Below, one piece after another: positions 1-13,560 of a stretch of 64,000 nt of DNA (position 1 is the first letter of the stretch; each line of letters begins with the position of its first letter). The DNA is from Rhea pennata. Lineage: Eukaryota > Chordata > Aves > Rheiformes > Rheidae. The translations under genes and the position numbers were made by a program. A model generated the notes under the pieces. It was not told where the DNA came from. It made no database searches and saw only the letters and a program-made list of their open reading frames with translations. Location of the stretch: positions 11,004,899 through 11,068,898 of the forward strand of contig NC_084678.1 of the NCBI RefSeq assembly GCF_028389875.1, written 5' to 3'.

Positions 1-469
1 TTTAAATAGGCGCAACATTTGTGGATTTGATTAGTAAAGATTAGGACACTTACTGCATGAAACCACTTACAGAGATTCAACAGTTTCTTTTTTTAAATCA
101 GCATATTAATGACTCATTTGGAGTGTCTGCACATAAACTCACATAAAACCCCCCTCAAATGATGACTTATAGTAATTTTTTTAGGGTATGTGTCACTGAC
201 TGTAGAATAAGCAGCATTATAATTTGTAAAATCTTATTTGGTGTCTGGGCAAGTTTTCTTAAAAAAGTCCAATTATCTAAAATATTTTGGGGTATTTTCA
301 TTGGAAAATTTGAAAGTTATTGTCATCTATTGCATCTGCCTACACAAGCTACAAACCTCAAGCAAATTTCATCATTTTTAGACTGTGTCAGCTGCTTTTG
401 ACCAGAGACAGCAAAGGCCAGTTCCTCAAAAGGTGGTACGTAGAGTTTGTTAATAAAGCAGTTTTACTG

Positions 470-570
470 AGGAAGGTATTCATGTCCACATGATCATGGT
501 AGGAAAACTGAGGCACAGGTTACATGATTTGCTCAAGATCACAGAAGAGAACGCTTCTGAACTCCAAAGG
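470..570 (+). repeat. Old MIR/CORE-SINE-like remnant
   Basis: The stretch around ggaaaactgaggcacaggtt followed by gatttgctcaagatcacaga fits the conserved core shared by MIR-type SINEs (ggaaactgaggcacag ... cttgcccaaggtcacac). The copy is diverged. Confidence 0.5.
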
Positions 571-3500
571 GACACGCTGAGGAGAACACTCTCTTGCTGA
601 TCCATTCTTAGCTGGGATTTTCCAAAATGCAGTCTCTGTATTTCAACCAGTGCAGAGTCTCCTAAATTCCAACTAAATGCTTTGTGCCACTCAGGAGACT
701 CCACACATAACTGCTTTCTAATTATGCACCCTATTTGTAGTTGACATATAAAACCCAAATTCTCTTTGGTTGGTTTCAAACTTAGATATAAGCATTCTGT
801 TTGCTGAATGGTAATTTTTTATATATTAATATTTTAAAATGATGAGGGTTATAGTGAAAATAAAGATTTATTCCTTGATTTATATTACATCTACTTTAAC
901 TGTAAAGCTAGTAAGAATGGCAACAGAAAATAGCAACATGAGCATCATAGCTATAAATAGTATATCGCTTAGCTTAAAAATATGTTATTTCTTATTATCT
1001 GAAAACTCCATACATTAAAATATTTCTTAGCCCAACTGTCCCTACAGAAACATTTACAGAAAAAGCTGTGTTTCTAACCAAGAATGATACGTTACTTTTG
1101 TTTCATGCACGTACTGTATCTAATACTGTGGCTGTTAAGATCTTAGGTCATAGAAACAAGAGAAAAAAGATATTAACATATCAATGAAACATTCTCCTCA
1201 GGAGCCATGGAGTGGGAACAATATTTGCATCTACAGTTTGTTAACAGCACAGGCAAGGCTGCTAGTGAAAATTCTTAAATTAGGATTTAATGTGATGGTC
1301 TCTGTTTTCAAAAGAGAAACAAAGAGAGCCACCACAAAACCCACGTGTTCAGAAGTAGCTTGTTCTGTGTAAATATCACAGTAAATCACCAGCAAAAACC
1401 TGAGCCCCTTTTGGTTAGGTAAAGAATAAACTCCTGTAATAACAAATGAACCCAGAACTGCTTTGCAGTTGTCTTCTTTGGCTTCCAGCTAGAAAAAATA
1501 CGTAGCTAATCATAAGTAGAATTGCTCAAGGTATAATAAATTCATTTTCTTATTTATTTGAAGACATTACCACTTCACAAAAGCAGAGAAATCAGCGTAT
1601 GGAACAAGACCTGTGGCTCACAAGAGAAGCATCTTCTCCCTAATTTTGATCAATCTTGTTTGCTATAATCCAAGACCTTGCACTAGAAGATCCTGCCCAT
1701 AGCAGATTTGCTTTCTAACCCACATCTGTTAATAGTGACTCATGTCTTGAAGCTCGAGAAGCTATAATTTCTTTTCTTGCCCCATCTAATGTACCTACGG
1801 CTATTTCTGATACACATTGAAGCTTTGAGGCTGCAAGAACATCTTGTGATAATGAATTCCATGGAATATTTCTGTTGCACTGCAACAAATATTTTCTTTA
1901 CTGATTTTAAACATGTCAGTCATCTCTTAGACACCTTTTTTTATGAAGTATTTCTTCCTGAAATAAGATTGAACACAGTATTCCAGATGACATCACACCA
2001 TTTATATATGTGTATATATATTTTTTTTTCTATCACATTCCTTATATGGTCTAATATATTAAAAAAACAATTGAAATCTTGACTGACTGCTGAATATAGA
2101 TCACATTAAACTATCCCCAATAATGCTCAGGTACTTGAATAACTCTTTGAAAACATAAATCTTTTTTTTTTATATATATTTATTTTTTATTACATGTCAA
2201 TGGAATTGGCAGCATATTCACTCTCTTAAGCTATATTTAAAGATGTTATATCAAAATATCAGAGTTTTTCACAAGAGAAAACTGTTTACCAGAAAGCTCT
2301 ATCAGCTTGCCTAGGTCTTCCAAGAAATTATACTTTCCTTAGGACTGAAAATCAGCTGAACCTGATGAACGCTCAGTATTTCTGAAATAATGGCCACTTA
2401 TTCTGGAAAATAAATATGGAATTATGCACTGCCCATATTCAGTCCTTTCTGAAAACCATTAACTAGGCGATTTTATTTAGTGCTAAGAACTTAGCGTAAA
2501 TTTTAACTTCCAAACTATGAGTTAAAGGGCCCAGTTTTCAGAGTGACAAGCACCTATAGGTTCTACAAAAGCCACTGTGGACTTTAGCACTTCATAAAAA
2601 TCAGGCTCCATGTTGTTTATTTAATATATTTTTAAAAGATTTTCTTTGCTTTAGTCCACTAACAACTAATTAAGCTGCCTCCAGATTAAGAGACTGAGCC
2701 AAGAATTGCAGGATATACCACATGCTTTCTCAAGGCAAATATTTACAGTTGTTTGTAGGGCTGATGTCTTTGACATCTATCTGCTACACATAGGCCATTA
2801 AAAAATGCAACATCACAAAAATCACCACATGACATTATGTGAAAGATTTGCTTTTTGAAAAACAAGATGTATTCAACGCCAGCTTGCAAATTGTTTTGCA
2901 GATGCTATTTCTATAATGCTGGCATGGCTCCTTTTAGCTGGGGGGGGCTGAGAGGGGGGAGAGAAACATAAAAGACTTAGATCAAAGATTCTTTTTTGGT
3001 AGGCAAAGGCTTCTGGCTTCTTTTTCCTAATAGAAAAAGTTTGTGATATCAGAGGAGACCGCACATCAAGCAGGGTTATGCAGCCCAGCTTTAGCATTCC
3101 CTTTATTCGTGCTTTGTGCTTGCTGCAGCTCCCTTGTCACTGTGTTGGGATTTCATGGGAGCCTCTGTGGGATTTAGACAACACAGGCAGAAAATGTTGT
3201 AGAAATAAAGATGCTAGTAATGTGTTTATGATTCCTGTTAAAGTAGCCTTATGACTGACTGTCCTGAGTAAGTTTAATCCACTGAAGAGCTCCAATGGCT
3301 TCTCAATGTTTTTAGTAAGCGTAGAATGCCTTTGTGCCTAATGGTGGCATGGCTGTGTGGGAGAGAACAAGATCCTCTGAGCAAAGACAGTAAGGCATTG
3401 CCTGTCTTTTCTGAAATCACATGCCCCGCTGGTTCCAACAGGAGTAGATAAAAGCTTGCTCCCTTGGAAGAAGCAGACAGTTATGCAAATAGAAATTTAA

Positions 3501-5534
3501 GAAAAAAATAAGAGTATATATAGTATGAGGCTGTCCAAAGCACTCACCATTGCCTTAGTTCTGCAGCCATTCAAAGCTAGGACAAAGCTCTGATTTTCTT
3601 AATGAGGTAAGCCCAGTGTCCATGTGTCTGACTGGGTGGTGAATGGTCAGAAGGCCTTCCTAGCAGGTTGCAGACATGCAGCACTGGCAGCTCAGGCAGC
3701 TTCCAGGGTCCCTGCACTCACCCTTACTGCTGGCCTGCAAACTAGCTGAATGTGGGTAGTGTGGGTAACACAGCAGTATGAGCCTCTTCCAGCCAACTCA
3801 GCAAATGGAGTTTGTCAAGTTACTAAATATATTATAGACTTCAAAAGCCCCTGATCAGAAGATGGAGACAATGAAGGGCACCATGCAAACAAATCATCTA
3901 GCATTGTAGACCTGTTTAAGAGCTGGAAGAAGCGTAGAGAAGATTTTTCTCTCCCTCACCCCCATGGTTTTCAGGAAAAGGTCTTTGAACTTCTTTATCT
4001 GAGCACTTATATTTTTATTACAGGAAATTAAGAGGCTGAATGATGTGTGATTCAACTGTAGATCCATGGACATGAAATGAAGTTATTAAAACCATAAGCT
4101 TGACTCTCTCCTACTCCGACCTCTGCTCTATGCAGAGGCAACTACATAGTGGGAGCCGACAATTGCTCCTTCATTGTATTTCACCAATAGCTGTTTAGGC
4201 AAGTTGTGTGCTGCTTTAAATTATAATGCTGGCCATGGAGTTCCTAAGAGCAGATCTCTGTTGCATAACAGAAGGCATCCCAGAGATGCCTGACTAGTGC
4301 ATGCACATGGCAAGGTTGGGTGCTAGTCTGGTTTTACACTAGCATGGTACTGCATATGTGCTCATTCTGCATAGGACAGGTGTTGTCATGCTTGTGAGTC
4401 CCAGCCCATTAATTTATTCTGCCTCCTCCTAAAAGTCTGTGGAAAAGCAATACAGTAAGATGTGACATTGAGAAGGTCTGAGATAGAAAGTTGTGGGGGG
4501 GTTGTTTGTTCGTTTGTTTCTTTTGTGTCTGAATTTTTTTTTTTTTTTTGCTTTGAATATTGCCATATAAAATGCAGAGGATGTCATAGTGCTGCTAGCT
4601 GAGCTTGCAAAGGAAAACCATGTGAAAATTGTAAGCATTAGTCAAGAAATCAAGCTAATGCTCTAATCAAGGGCAGTTATAATTGGTACTGCCCAATAAA
4701 AGACAATCCAGGGTAACTGGCAGAGTGCCAAACAACTGAACAATACAAATTTAGTTTTCCAGGGAGGGCCTCTCACACTAAACTCAAAAAATCAACAGAA
4801 ACTGGAGTCTGCAGCGCAGCATTACAGTAAAACCAGTCCAATGGTTTTACCTTACCCCACTCCTTTCTCCTCCCTTGTGCCAGACCGACACTCCTCTGAC
4901 CACAGAGATCTGGTTCCAGGGAGCTACACCAGCCAAATACTAACAGCTCTTTTCTGACACAGAAGCTCTGTGAAATGGCCAGTGCGAGCCCAAGGAAAGT
5001 AGCAAGAATATGTATCTGTGCACAGAAGAGGAAAACCCTATCAGCTAGTCATTAGCTCAAGTGTACTGTGGTGTTACTGGTAAGAAGGTAAACAGATGAA
5101 CTTGAATATCCTGCCTGTTTCTGTATGAGAACTAGAACTAGGATTTGCAATGGAAAAGGCCACAGTTTGATAGCATGTGTGTGTTAGTTCAACAGATTTA
5201 CACCAACTATTTTGAATTTATAATGGAATTGCATGTTTAAATCTGAATAACTAATGGCAGAAACAAAATCTCATGCCTAGGCTTCCAGAACAGTTCTCCA
5301 GTGGGTCATTTAGTTCTGGCTTACTGGGCTACCTGACCTCCAAGGGAATATTTTGAGTCATGCTAATCTTTAAATAGCTATCTGCTTTCAATAACCAAAT
5401 ACAACATTCTTCTCGATCTTTGGAAGCCATTCAGAGAATTTTCCAGCAAAAACTGATATAAATCAAGTGCATATCTGCAAACTGGGTCCCATTTATTCAT
5501 TAATTAAGACTGTAATGGAAACGCAGGGGAACTC

Positions 5535-5615
5535 ACATGATGAGAGGGTGGACTAGATGTCCTCCTCAGTTCCCTTCCACTATAAATTATCACACAATCC
5601 TGTAATCCTGTGAGA
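5535..5615 (+). mobile_element. CR1 LINE 3' terminus, plus orientation
   Basis: The run ggactagatgtcctcctcag, then ttcccttcc, then the imperfect tail aatcctgtaatcctgtgag matches the CR1 3' end. That end normally reads ggactagatgatc...cccttccaacc followed by short attctatg repeats. Only the last 80 bases or so are preserved. This type of tail is typical of bird CR1 copies. Confidence 0.7.
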
Positions 5616-8567
5616 GTGATTTTCCCTTGTTCAGGATGGCTACTTTGGATAGAAACTTCGCCTGCAGTCCTGGAGTAAACAGCTCTTCCACCCTTCTCAT
5701 GCAAGTCAATGAGGCATACAGTGGTCAGTCTGGGGAAAACATGTTGACTGTTTCTTCAAGATGTTTTTCACCAGGCATGGTTTGCTAAATGGCATACCTT
5801 GCTGCCACTCTTTACCCTTCATAGGGCATTGCTCATTCTGCCTTTCATATCAAATTTCTACTTAGAGAGCTGGGCAGGCCTTTCCTTATCTCTTTGCTAA
5901 AATGGAAACAAGGGTAGACAGGAAAACAATGTTAAGCCAGTTTTATGTCACCTATACCAAAGACTCAAATAACAGTTCAAAATACCCAGGAGAAGAGTCA
6001 CAGTCTGGTCTACTAAAATAAAATAGACACATGGGCACATTATTCCAGGAATGTAAATATAGGCTGGGGTGTGATGACTCAGGCTGGGACAACTATCCCT
6101 CATGCACAACTCAATACCTCAGCTCACTTTTTATCTAAAGAAAGTGTACTTTGCCAATGCCAAGATCCTTGCTTACCCAGAGAAGCAATGCCAGCAGACT
6201 TTTCAAGCCTGGGTGACTTATGCAGGGTAGGCGCTCATGCTCTGCACAGGAGGGAAGTCAGGATGTGATGAAGCTGAGAGCGATGAGGACTGAAAAGTAG
6301 TACCACAGAGGACGGAAACGAGGTGTAGAGAAGTGAAGTGATACAGGAACAAAGACCTGGAAATAAACAGAGGAGAATCAAAACACAAAGCTTGTATTTT
6401 CTGTTACCCAAATCTGAAATTAAAGATTTGTCCCTGTTCCACTCAATCTTTGCCTTTTTTACACTCTTAACTATCACACATACTGTACAGAGTGCTCAAG
6501 TTCACAGTTAAAAGTTGAGAGGATGAAGAAGACACTAGGAGAGAGACCATCCCTTTTGGTGCAGAACCTAGGTGAAACCAGGTGTTCCTGGTTTGTGAGA
6601 GGAGATTATACTCCCAATACACAATAATAATGATGATATGGTTGGTGTTAAAGCAAGTATTTGTCCTACTAACAATTAAAAAAAATATAAAAGGCATCTA
6701 TTGAAATAGCTGCTATTGCAGCATCTTTGTTACTGCTTCAGAATCAATTCTTCCACCTGTAGTATTTGGCTTCCCATTTATATTTAAAAGGCTGTAAAAT
6801 ATACAGTAACAAAACAGTCTTAGAACAAATAAGCCCAAGGAGACAAGTAAAAAAAGGAAGTGAAATGCTTAAAAAATAAAAATAAGAGTGAGACATAACT
6901 TGCTGATATGTCAAAATTGAAATGTCACGTGGAAATGATGCAAGTTTTGCTTTAGATAAAAGTTCATTTGTCTGTCAGATGCTTTGCTCTTACCCTTGGT
7001 AGCCCACGTACGAAACCAAGGACTTCCAAGGTGTGCAGCCTTAGGTCAGCCTTCCAGGCATAATGCCATGAAGCCATTGACATAAATAAAAACCTTCTGT
7101 GAGGACCTCCAGATGTGTAAGCAAAACTTATAGAACAGAACTACAAGGATGATGCCAGTTATAATACATAAAGCCTTCTTTAATTTTCCTGGATACATGT
7201 AGAAATATTTCTAAGAAAAAATATAACCATTTTTTAGGTTATAAGAGCCAGTGTTCAAAAGAGAATTTTAAAAGGACTTTGTGTTGGATCAGTATGTAAA
7301 ATCCCCTTTGAATTCAATGGGCCCACAGCTAAGTGCGTTGGAAAGCCCTAACCTTGATGACTATGATACAGATTACTCGAGAATGAACACAGAACTACAC
7401 AGAGCTCTAAAAGATGACCAACACAGGGCAAAAATACGATAAATCTTTTTTGGCCATTTTTTAATTAAAGAACATATTATAAAAAGATAACTGAAAGAAG
7501 ACTTCTCCCTCTTGTCTTTTAGAAATTAGAAATGCAGTTCCTAAACCTGACCACCTTCTGACAGATACAGACTTAAAGAAGTAACAGTAGCACAATAGCC
7601 AAGAAGACAAAAGTGTAGCACTCAAGAGGGGAGGAGATTTTTATCTAGTGTATCACAAATGCTATTTGGTTAAACACTTTCTAAAAGTTATTGGCTTGCC
7701 TGTTAATGAAAGAACACTAGGGCAATCTTGGTCCAAGCTGTCCTGCCTTTCCAAGCCATGCAAAAAATTACAATAAATATTTTCACACCTTCAGAGAGAA
7801 CAAAAGTTGTGTTGCTATTGTTTAAAAAAACACATATACTGACAGGAAGAAATGTAAAATTTTTTTTCTAGTTCTTCTCAAAATAAACAAACTAAAGCAC
7901 AACAATCTCCATCTTGCCAAACGCCTCCTTGTAGGCCCTCTTTATAATTAGAAAGAATAATTTAAAAAGCCATTAAAAAGTCATTTGCCAATCTTTTCAG
8001 ACTCTTTTCCGTTAAACTGTATAATTCTCATGAATAGATCACCCCCATTTCACAGCATCTTCATTTAGGAAGCTTTTCTGAGGTTATTTCTAGGAAAAAG
8101 AAACTGGGAAATTATAATACTTGCAGTTGTTTCAGAAAACTGGGGTTTTCTTTCTTCTTCTAATGTGGTCATCCATAAACAACTGGAATGTACAGGAGCA
8201 ACCCAGTACTCACAAGAATAAAGTTGAAAAATAATTCTGTCACAGACCTGAAAAAATGCAAGCCTAGTAATTTTTCCTAATTCCTTCTGCCAAGAAACAG
8301 AAATGCTTTCTGGTTCATCGAGCAAATTGGTGGGTTTGAGTTCCAGAAATCCCGATACCCTCACAAAGGCGGCCATTCTGAGGGACCAGGTTACGTGGCG
8401 AGAATTCTGGCCCGGCGCCACTGTGTTAATAAATACAAGTGTTGAATTCAGCTGGATTTAAAGATTGCGTTCTTTGCTTGAGCAAGTCTGAAAGTGCCAA
8501 AGTTGTAAAATTATCGCTTTGACTTGTGCTTTGAAACTTGGAGACACCGTTGCAGATAAAACACATC

Positions 8568-8715
8568 TCTGATTCTGCAAAGAGAATCAGATGGGCAGGT
8601 CTCGCGCAGAGCCCAGCTGGCTGCCGTGACCTAAAACAGTGGTTTGCTGCATGGAACTATAAAAAGATTTCACAACCTGCAGCAAATCAAACACGCAGAT
8701 AAATCTGCGTGTTTG
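8568..8715. repeat. Cluster of three inverted repeats (hairpins)
   Basis: First, tctgattct (8568-8576) pairs with agaatcaga (8583-8591) across six bases. Second, tttgctgca (8643-8651) pairs with tgcagcaaa (8678-8686). Third, caaacacgcagat (8688-8700) pairs perfectly with atctgcgtgtttg (8703-8715) across two bases. A TATA-like actataaaaag lies between the arms of the second. No coding potential. It could be a structured regulatory element, a worn DNA-transposon end or chance. Confidence 0.6.
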
Positions 8716-9130
8716 CCTGTGTGTGAAAGCCTCTAATCGGGCTTTCAATTTTGTTTTTAGAATAGGAATTCTGAAAGAGAAGAGAAACCAGTTAAAGACA
8801 TGAATGTAAGATCAGAGTTAAAATTGTTTCTTTCTGGGCTTTGTGTGCTCTATTTCATAAAAAAAAAATCATTTTCTCGAATAAAATGGATTATATTGCA
8901 TCATCAGTAACAACAATCAAATAGAACAACAGTAAAACCCTCTCAACAGTTTTTTTTTAAGTTAAAATACAGCTGACTGATTTTTTAAAAAACTCTACTG
9001 TGTCTTTATTACACAGAATATTTGTGTTTTATATTATACAAAGGCAGTTATCAGAGCTGAACAATTCCAGGCAAATGATTTATTTTCCTGTCTGTTCCAG
9101 TTCATCAAAAAATCCAAATTATTCAAAATA

Positions 9131-9190
9131 TATTTGTTATTCAGTAAGAATCCAGTAAGAATTTGTTATTCAGTAAGTCAGTCAGTAAGT
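9131..9190 (+). repeat. Short direct repeat
   Basis: The block atttgttattcagtaag occurs twice about 30 bases apart, followed by further cagtaag copies (cagtaagtcagtcagtaag). It is a local duplication with slippage at its end. Confidence 0.7.
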
Positions 9191-9250
9191 ACTATCTCCC
9201 ATTAGAGAGGTTAATAACTAGACAGATTTTTTTTTGTGCAGAACTACCAG

Positions 9251-9356
9251 ATCCATTTTACAGATTAAAACCTGAGGCAAAAGGGGCATCTAATACTACA
9301 TAAAACCAGCAGCACATATTGCCTTCCTGTTTAAGCACTGGACCACACAGGCTGAG
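9251..9356 (+). repeat. Old MIR/CORE-SINE-like remnant
   Basis: It reads atccattttacagattaaaa then cctgaggcaa, and further on aagcactggaccacacaggc. These fit the SINE core (ccattttacagatgaggaaactgaggca) and its later ccactggaccacac segment. It is diverged, with a deletion between the blocks. Confidence 0.5.
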
Positions 9357-9520
9357 ACTGATCAGATCCTTCCAGTTAACTACCTGCTCACATCTGCTTA
9401 AGGAGAGCCATCCTCTGATTGTAGGCATGCAATGCATACATACATACCTATGCCAATACTCAGAGTTTTATCAATACCAGTTTCTACATATGCAAGACTG
9501 TTAACAACCTGAGATTTGTG

Positions 9521-9562
9521 TTTTTTTTTTTTTTTTTTTTTTTGTTGTTGTTGTTGTTGTTG
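9521..9562 (+). repeat. T run followed by (GTT)n
   Basis: Twenty-three T residues run straight into about six GTT units. It is a compound microsatellite, possibly grown from the poly-A tail of a minus-strand insertion that is no longer recognisable. Confidence 0.9.
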
Positions 9563-12500
9563 TTTTTAGTGTTACTGTTTTTAAGTAAGTTTAAGTGCCA
9601 AGGAACTGTCATCACTTAAGTAGCCTAGAGGCAACTCCTCCTTCATTTTACATCTTAGTTCTTCTAATTGCTTTATATTCCCTTTTGCTCTTCCTGAAAA
9701 TTTGAAACTGTACTGGTATTAGCAAGAAAGAAAAAATTTTGGCCTCTTCCCCCAACTCCCCCAAGTACAGATATAGGCTCAGACTTGACTGAAAGCCTTG
9801 TTTCATGAGCAAAACTTAATTGATTTGAAATGACTCAAATAAAGATTCTGCTCCGAATGGCTTCAGGGAAAACAGTTCATAAAATCCTTTTGTTATTAGC
9901 AAAGATATTTTGTTATTGGCATACAGTAATAAAGAAATACATCTGGACTGTCACTGTCTGCACAAGAGATACGGTTTATCCCTCTAGATGCCAAATGCTC
10001 CGGCTTCTGGATTAAAGCATGTTCAACACAACACAGCTATCCATAGAAAGCTGCATCCAGTTCTTTGTAGCCTGTAGTAGCAAAAGATACAGACACGACT
10101 TAGTTGAAATTCAGAGGATTCCTTCTTTTCCTTACCCTTGAAATGCCCAAGGAAGAAATATTGGCTCTCTCCTTGTAAGAACTCTGGTGCTGATTTCCGT
10201 ATCAGTAGGAACGGGCCTCAGTGGTATGGAAGCCAGTTCAATCTTATTTTTTGCTTTAAATTAGCTCTTTCATTTACCAGTGCCCAGATTCCTAAGGAGC
10301 CTAAAACAGCTACCCACCAGCACCATCCTGAAGCAGGAAGAGTTTGTCAGAGAATAGGAATGAAGGTTTTTTCCTGTGCTGGAACTGGGTGTAGAGCAGG
10401 AGTGAAAGCACAGAGTCTATTTGAATTCTCTGTTTTACAGGGACAGCTCAAGCTATTATTAACATCTCAGAGGTTCCTCTTGGCCACTGAAGGATTTAAT
10501 TGCTTTAGCCTAATGAAACTCTGCAATGCCCCCTTGGTTATTCCTACAATGGGGACACATGGGGCTGGGGGAGGGGAAGAGAAGAAGAAAGAAGGAAGAA
10601 AACAAAACTTTTGGTAAACTTGCTAGGTGCTTTTAACTACATTACAGTAGCTAATTGGCCGAAATAGTCCAATGACTCTAATCTTATGAAACCGATCATT
10701 ATTTGCATGACGAAACCTCGTAAGACATTTGCCATTTTTTCAGACACTGACCACATACATGTTGAAGACTTCCCCACTTTTTCCCTAGTTTAGGATCTTC
10801 GAATGACAGATGCTTCAGCTGTACCTCATCATTTACATTGCTTCATGAGATCAACACATTCTTTGTAAATGAAGTGCATGTAAATATACATATGCATATA
10901 CTTACACACCAAATGAAATACATATATTTGCAGAAGTGCATGCATATATACTAAGCTGTATGCTTTACTTCTGTATTTGCATAGCTCAAAAAAAATAGTG
11001 TAGATTTAACTCTGTAATATTTACGATTGTAATTCAAATACTTGGGAGATATGTATAGTGCAACATCTCATCCCAGACATGTTGTACTGTACTAAGAGCA
11101 GTTGGGAAGCATTTTTATCCAAAAAAATGTTACTCATGAAGGCTGCTTCACTGAAATGATTTGTGCTCCTCAAGTAAAGATCAGTCACAAGTAATAACTG
11201 GCTTAATATTTAAAATCAATGCTGAAAAGTTGCTGAAAGTTAGTGTCTGTCCACATCAGGATCAAACTGATCTGTCTCCACATTAAAAATACAGTGAGAA
11301 ACTTCTCTTACTGTAAGCTAGAACAAGAAGGTTCTAATTGTTTTGTAAAGAAGTTGAAGGTGTATACCACATCAGTCAGTGGAAAAAAAAAAAAATAAAA
11401 CGGGTGAGCGTGTGATGACAGTTCAGTGTCTATTTTTGTTCCAAGATATACTTGTGTCTATAGGACAAATTTATCAGATCTTACTTTTACCTTCCCTTCA
11501 TTTTCTGCCACTTGGCCGTTGCAGAAGACAGTGGGACCTGAAAGGGAAATCAGACATTCCATGCAGCTTGGATGGAAGAATTTTGCTGTGATATGCCTTT
11601 AGATGGGGCTCTTATGGTTAACCTTCAAAAATCTCTCACTTTCTCCCCACTTCTTATTCCTTAACAACATTTTCAGTATGAGCAGCCATATATTTAATTG
11701 TTGTAGTCAGAACAGAACCAAAAGATCTTAACATAGAATCAGAAGCATCGTTCCTCATCCTCTAATCTTGTCATCATGTTAGAAAGTAGTGAAATATCCT
11801 CAGACTTGTCAAAGGTAATTTTCAGGAATAGAAAAATGTTCTGATGTAAAAATAACTTTTCCTTTCATTTGACTTTATTAGGATCAGGTCCATTTGATTT
11901 CATTCACTTTGATAAATAAGATTTTGCAATTATTTCACATATTGCAAATCTAAATATCTTTTTCCAAAATACTTCCTTAACATCAGACAGTCTTCCAGCT
12001 GTAGTCTGCTTGCCTGACAATGTTAGATTTATTTTTTGATCTTTTCCTCCACTTTTTCCCTGAAGCGTGGCCCACTAAATCCAGACAAAAGGAATGAATG
12101 AATGGAGTTATTTAACTTTGAGAGATTCAACAAATATAATGAGAGATTAACCTAACAAATATTAAGCCCCTTAGCCAGCTGAGCACTGAGCTTACGGTTT
12201 CAGCTGTTCTGCTGTTTTTTCTTCAGTAAGTGCAGATTTTAAAAGGTTGGCAGATAATAATACAGAGACCCAGGTATTTTTTTTTTTTTTAAACAAATGA
12301 TACAAAGGAAGTGGTTTTGTTGCTAACAGGCACGTTGCTTGGGATATTAAGATAATGAAAGTTCATCACCACAGACAAATTGTGACTGCACCCCATGCAA
12401 TCTGAGCTCAAGCCTGAGTTCCTGAAAGATACAATCCTTTCTAATCCCCCAACAAAGCAAATTCACTCCCCCAAGCCATTAGAAGAAATTTAACTTCTAT

Positions 12501-12952
12501 ATGCATAGGTTTAAAGGAAGAAAAGGAAAAAAATAAAACCAAAACAAACCAAATCTGTAATAGTAGAAGAGGGAGAGTGAGGGAGGGGGAGAGAAAAACA
12601 GCTGCAACAATAGATGAGTTTTGTAACATGTACATAGGACAAGCACATCCCAGTGCTTTTGTGAATATCTGGCAAAAGGACCAATCTTTGAAGCAAATGT
12701 ATTAATTAGATAGCAAACCAACATCAAGTATAGTGCCTTCGAACAAAGAAAACTAAGGGATGACATGTCCCTGTGCAAGTTTGCAAATTAAGGGTCCACC
12801 TTAGGAAACAGTAGCAATGAAGTCACTATCTGATCCACTGTACTTAGGAAATTCTTAATGCTGCTACAGGGAAGGTCACATAAAATATTCAATCTACCAT
12901 TGATGCATGACTGATCACAGTAGAAAGTTAGCACTGATATAGCAGCTCCCAC

Positions 12953-12997
12953 ATTAGTTAATTATAGTTAATTATTAGTTAATTATTAGTTAGTTAT
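12953..12997 (+). repeat. (TTAGTTAATTA)n minisatellite
   Basis: About four imperfect copies of an 11-base AT-rich unit. Confidence 0.85.
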
Positions 12998-13536
12998 ATC
13001 TGGTGTTTACATAAAACCTCAGACAAGATGAAGGTATGACATTATGTCTACTTTGATGCCAAAGAGGAAAATATAGTCAATTTAATATTTTTTTCAGTCA
13101 CTTTTCTAACACATTTTATTTTTTTCTTCTAGATCAAGTTTATAAAGTGTTACTATCCCCGCTCAGCAAGTGTCATAATTATTTCCCATGTGGTCAAGAA
13201 AGGCCCCATAGAAGACTGACAAATTTCATTTACATGGAAAGATGCAAAAGGCTATAAAATAAAAGTTTATTTAGAGTAGGTTTTAAAAACAAAGCAGCCT
13301 TTTTTATTTGAAGCTTAACAATACATATCAATCCCTGACCAACATATTAATTCAAAGGAACCAGGTTTCCTTATATAAGATCAATAAAGATAGAAGGTGT
13401 CAATGGTGCTGCATATAGCTAGTTCAAACTGTAATCAAATCTAGTTTTTCCTTCTCCCAGGAATTGCCCTGTTAATTATAACAATAATGTTTCAAAAAAT
13501 GATGCTTAGAGAGAGGTGTCAGGAGGTATCTAACTG

Positions 13537-13560
13537 AAAAAAAAAAAAAAAAAAAAAAAA
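13537..13560 (+). repeat. Poly-A run (24)
   Basis: Uninterrupted A24. I found no gene-like sequence or AATAAA directly before it, so there is no support for a processed pseudogene. Confidence 0.9.

Larger units (their letters stand above)
1..8567. other. Intergenic, no gene supported
   Basis: No coding exon is supported. Open frames are short, unrelated to known families and lack splice-consistent neighbours. Contents I can name are an old SINE-like core at 470-570, a CR1 3' end at 5535-5615, AT-rich runs near 1990-2040 and 2160-2190, and a T run near 4534-4549. Confidence 0.7.

Noticed and set aside
8065..8421. 118-codon minus-strand open frame
   Set aside because: Unrelated to any family I know and not flanked by convincing splice sites.
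8643..8715. microRNA precursor
   Set aside because: The hairpin arms are only 9 and 13 bases, well short of a Drosha-type stem.
10138..10617. 159-codon plus-strand open frame
   Set aside because: No recognisable domain, an ordinary chance length for a window this size, a low-complexity purine-rich end and no matching splice context.
11735..11790. CR1 tail suggested by catagaatcagaagcatc
   Set aside because: The similarity is limited to a few bases and no adjoining CR1 landmarks follow.
13440..13560. Possible processed pseudogene ending in A24
   Set aside because: No gene-like sequence, polyadenylation signal or target-site duplication could be seen next to the A run.
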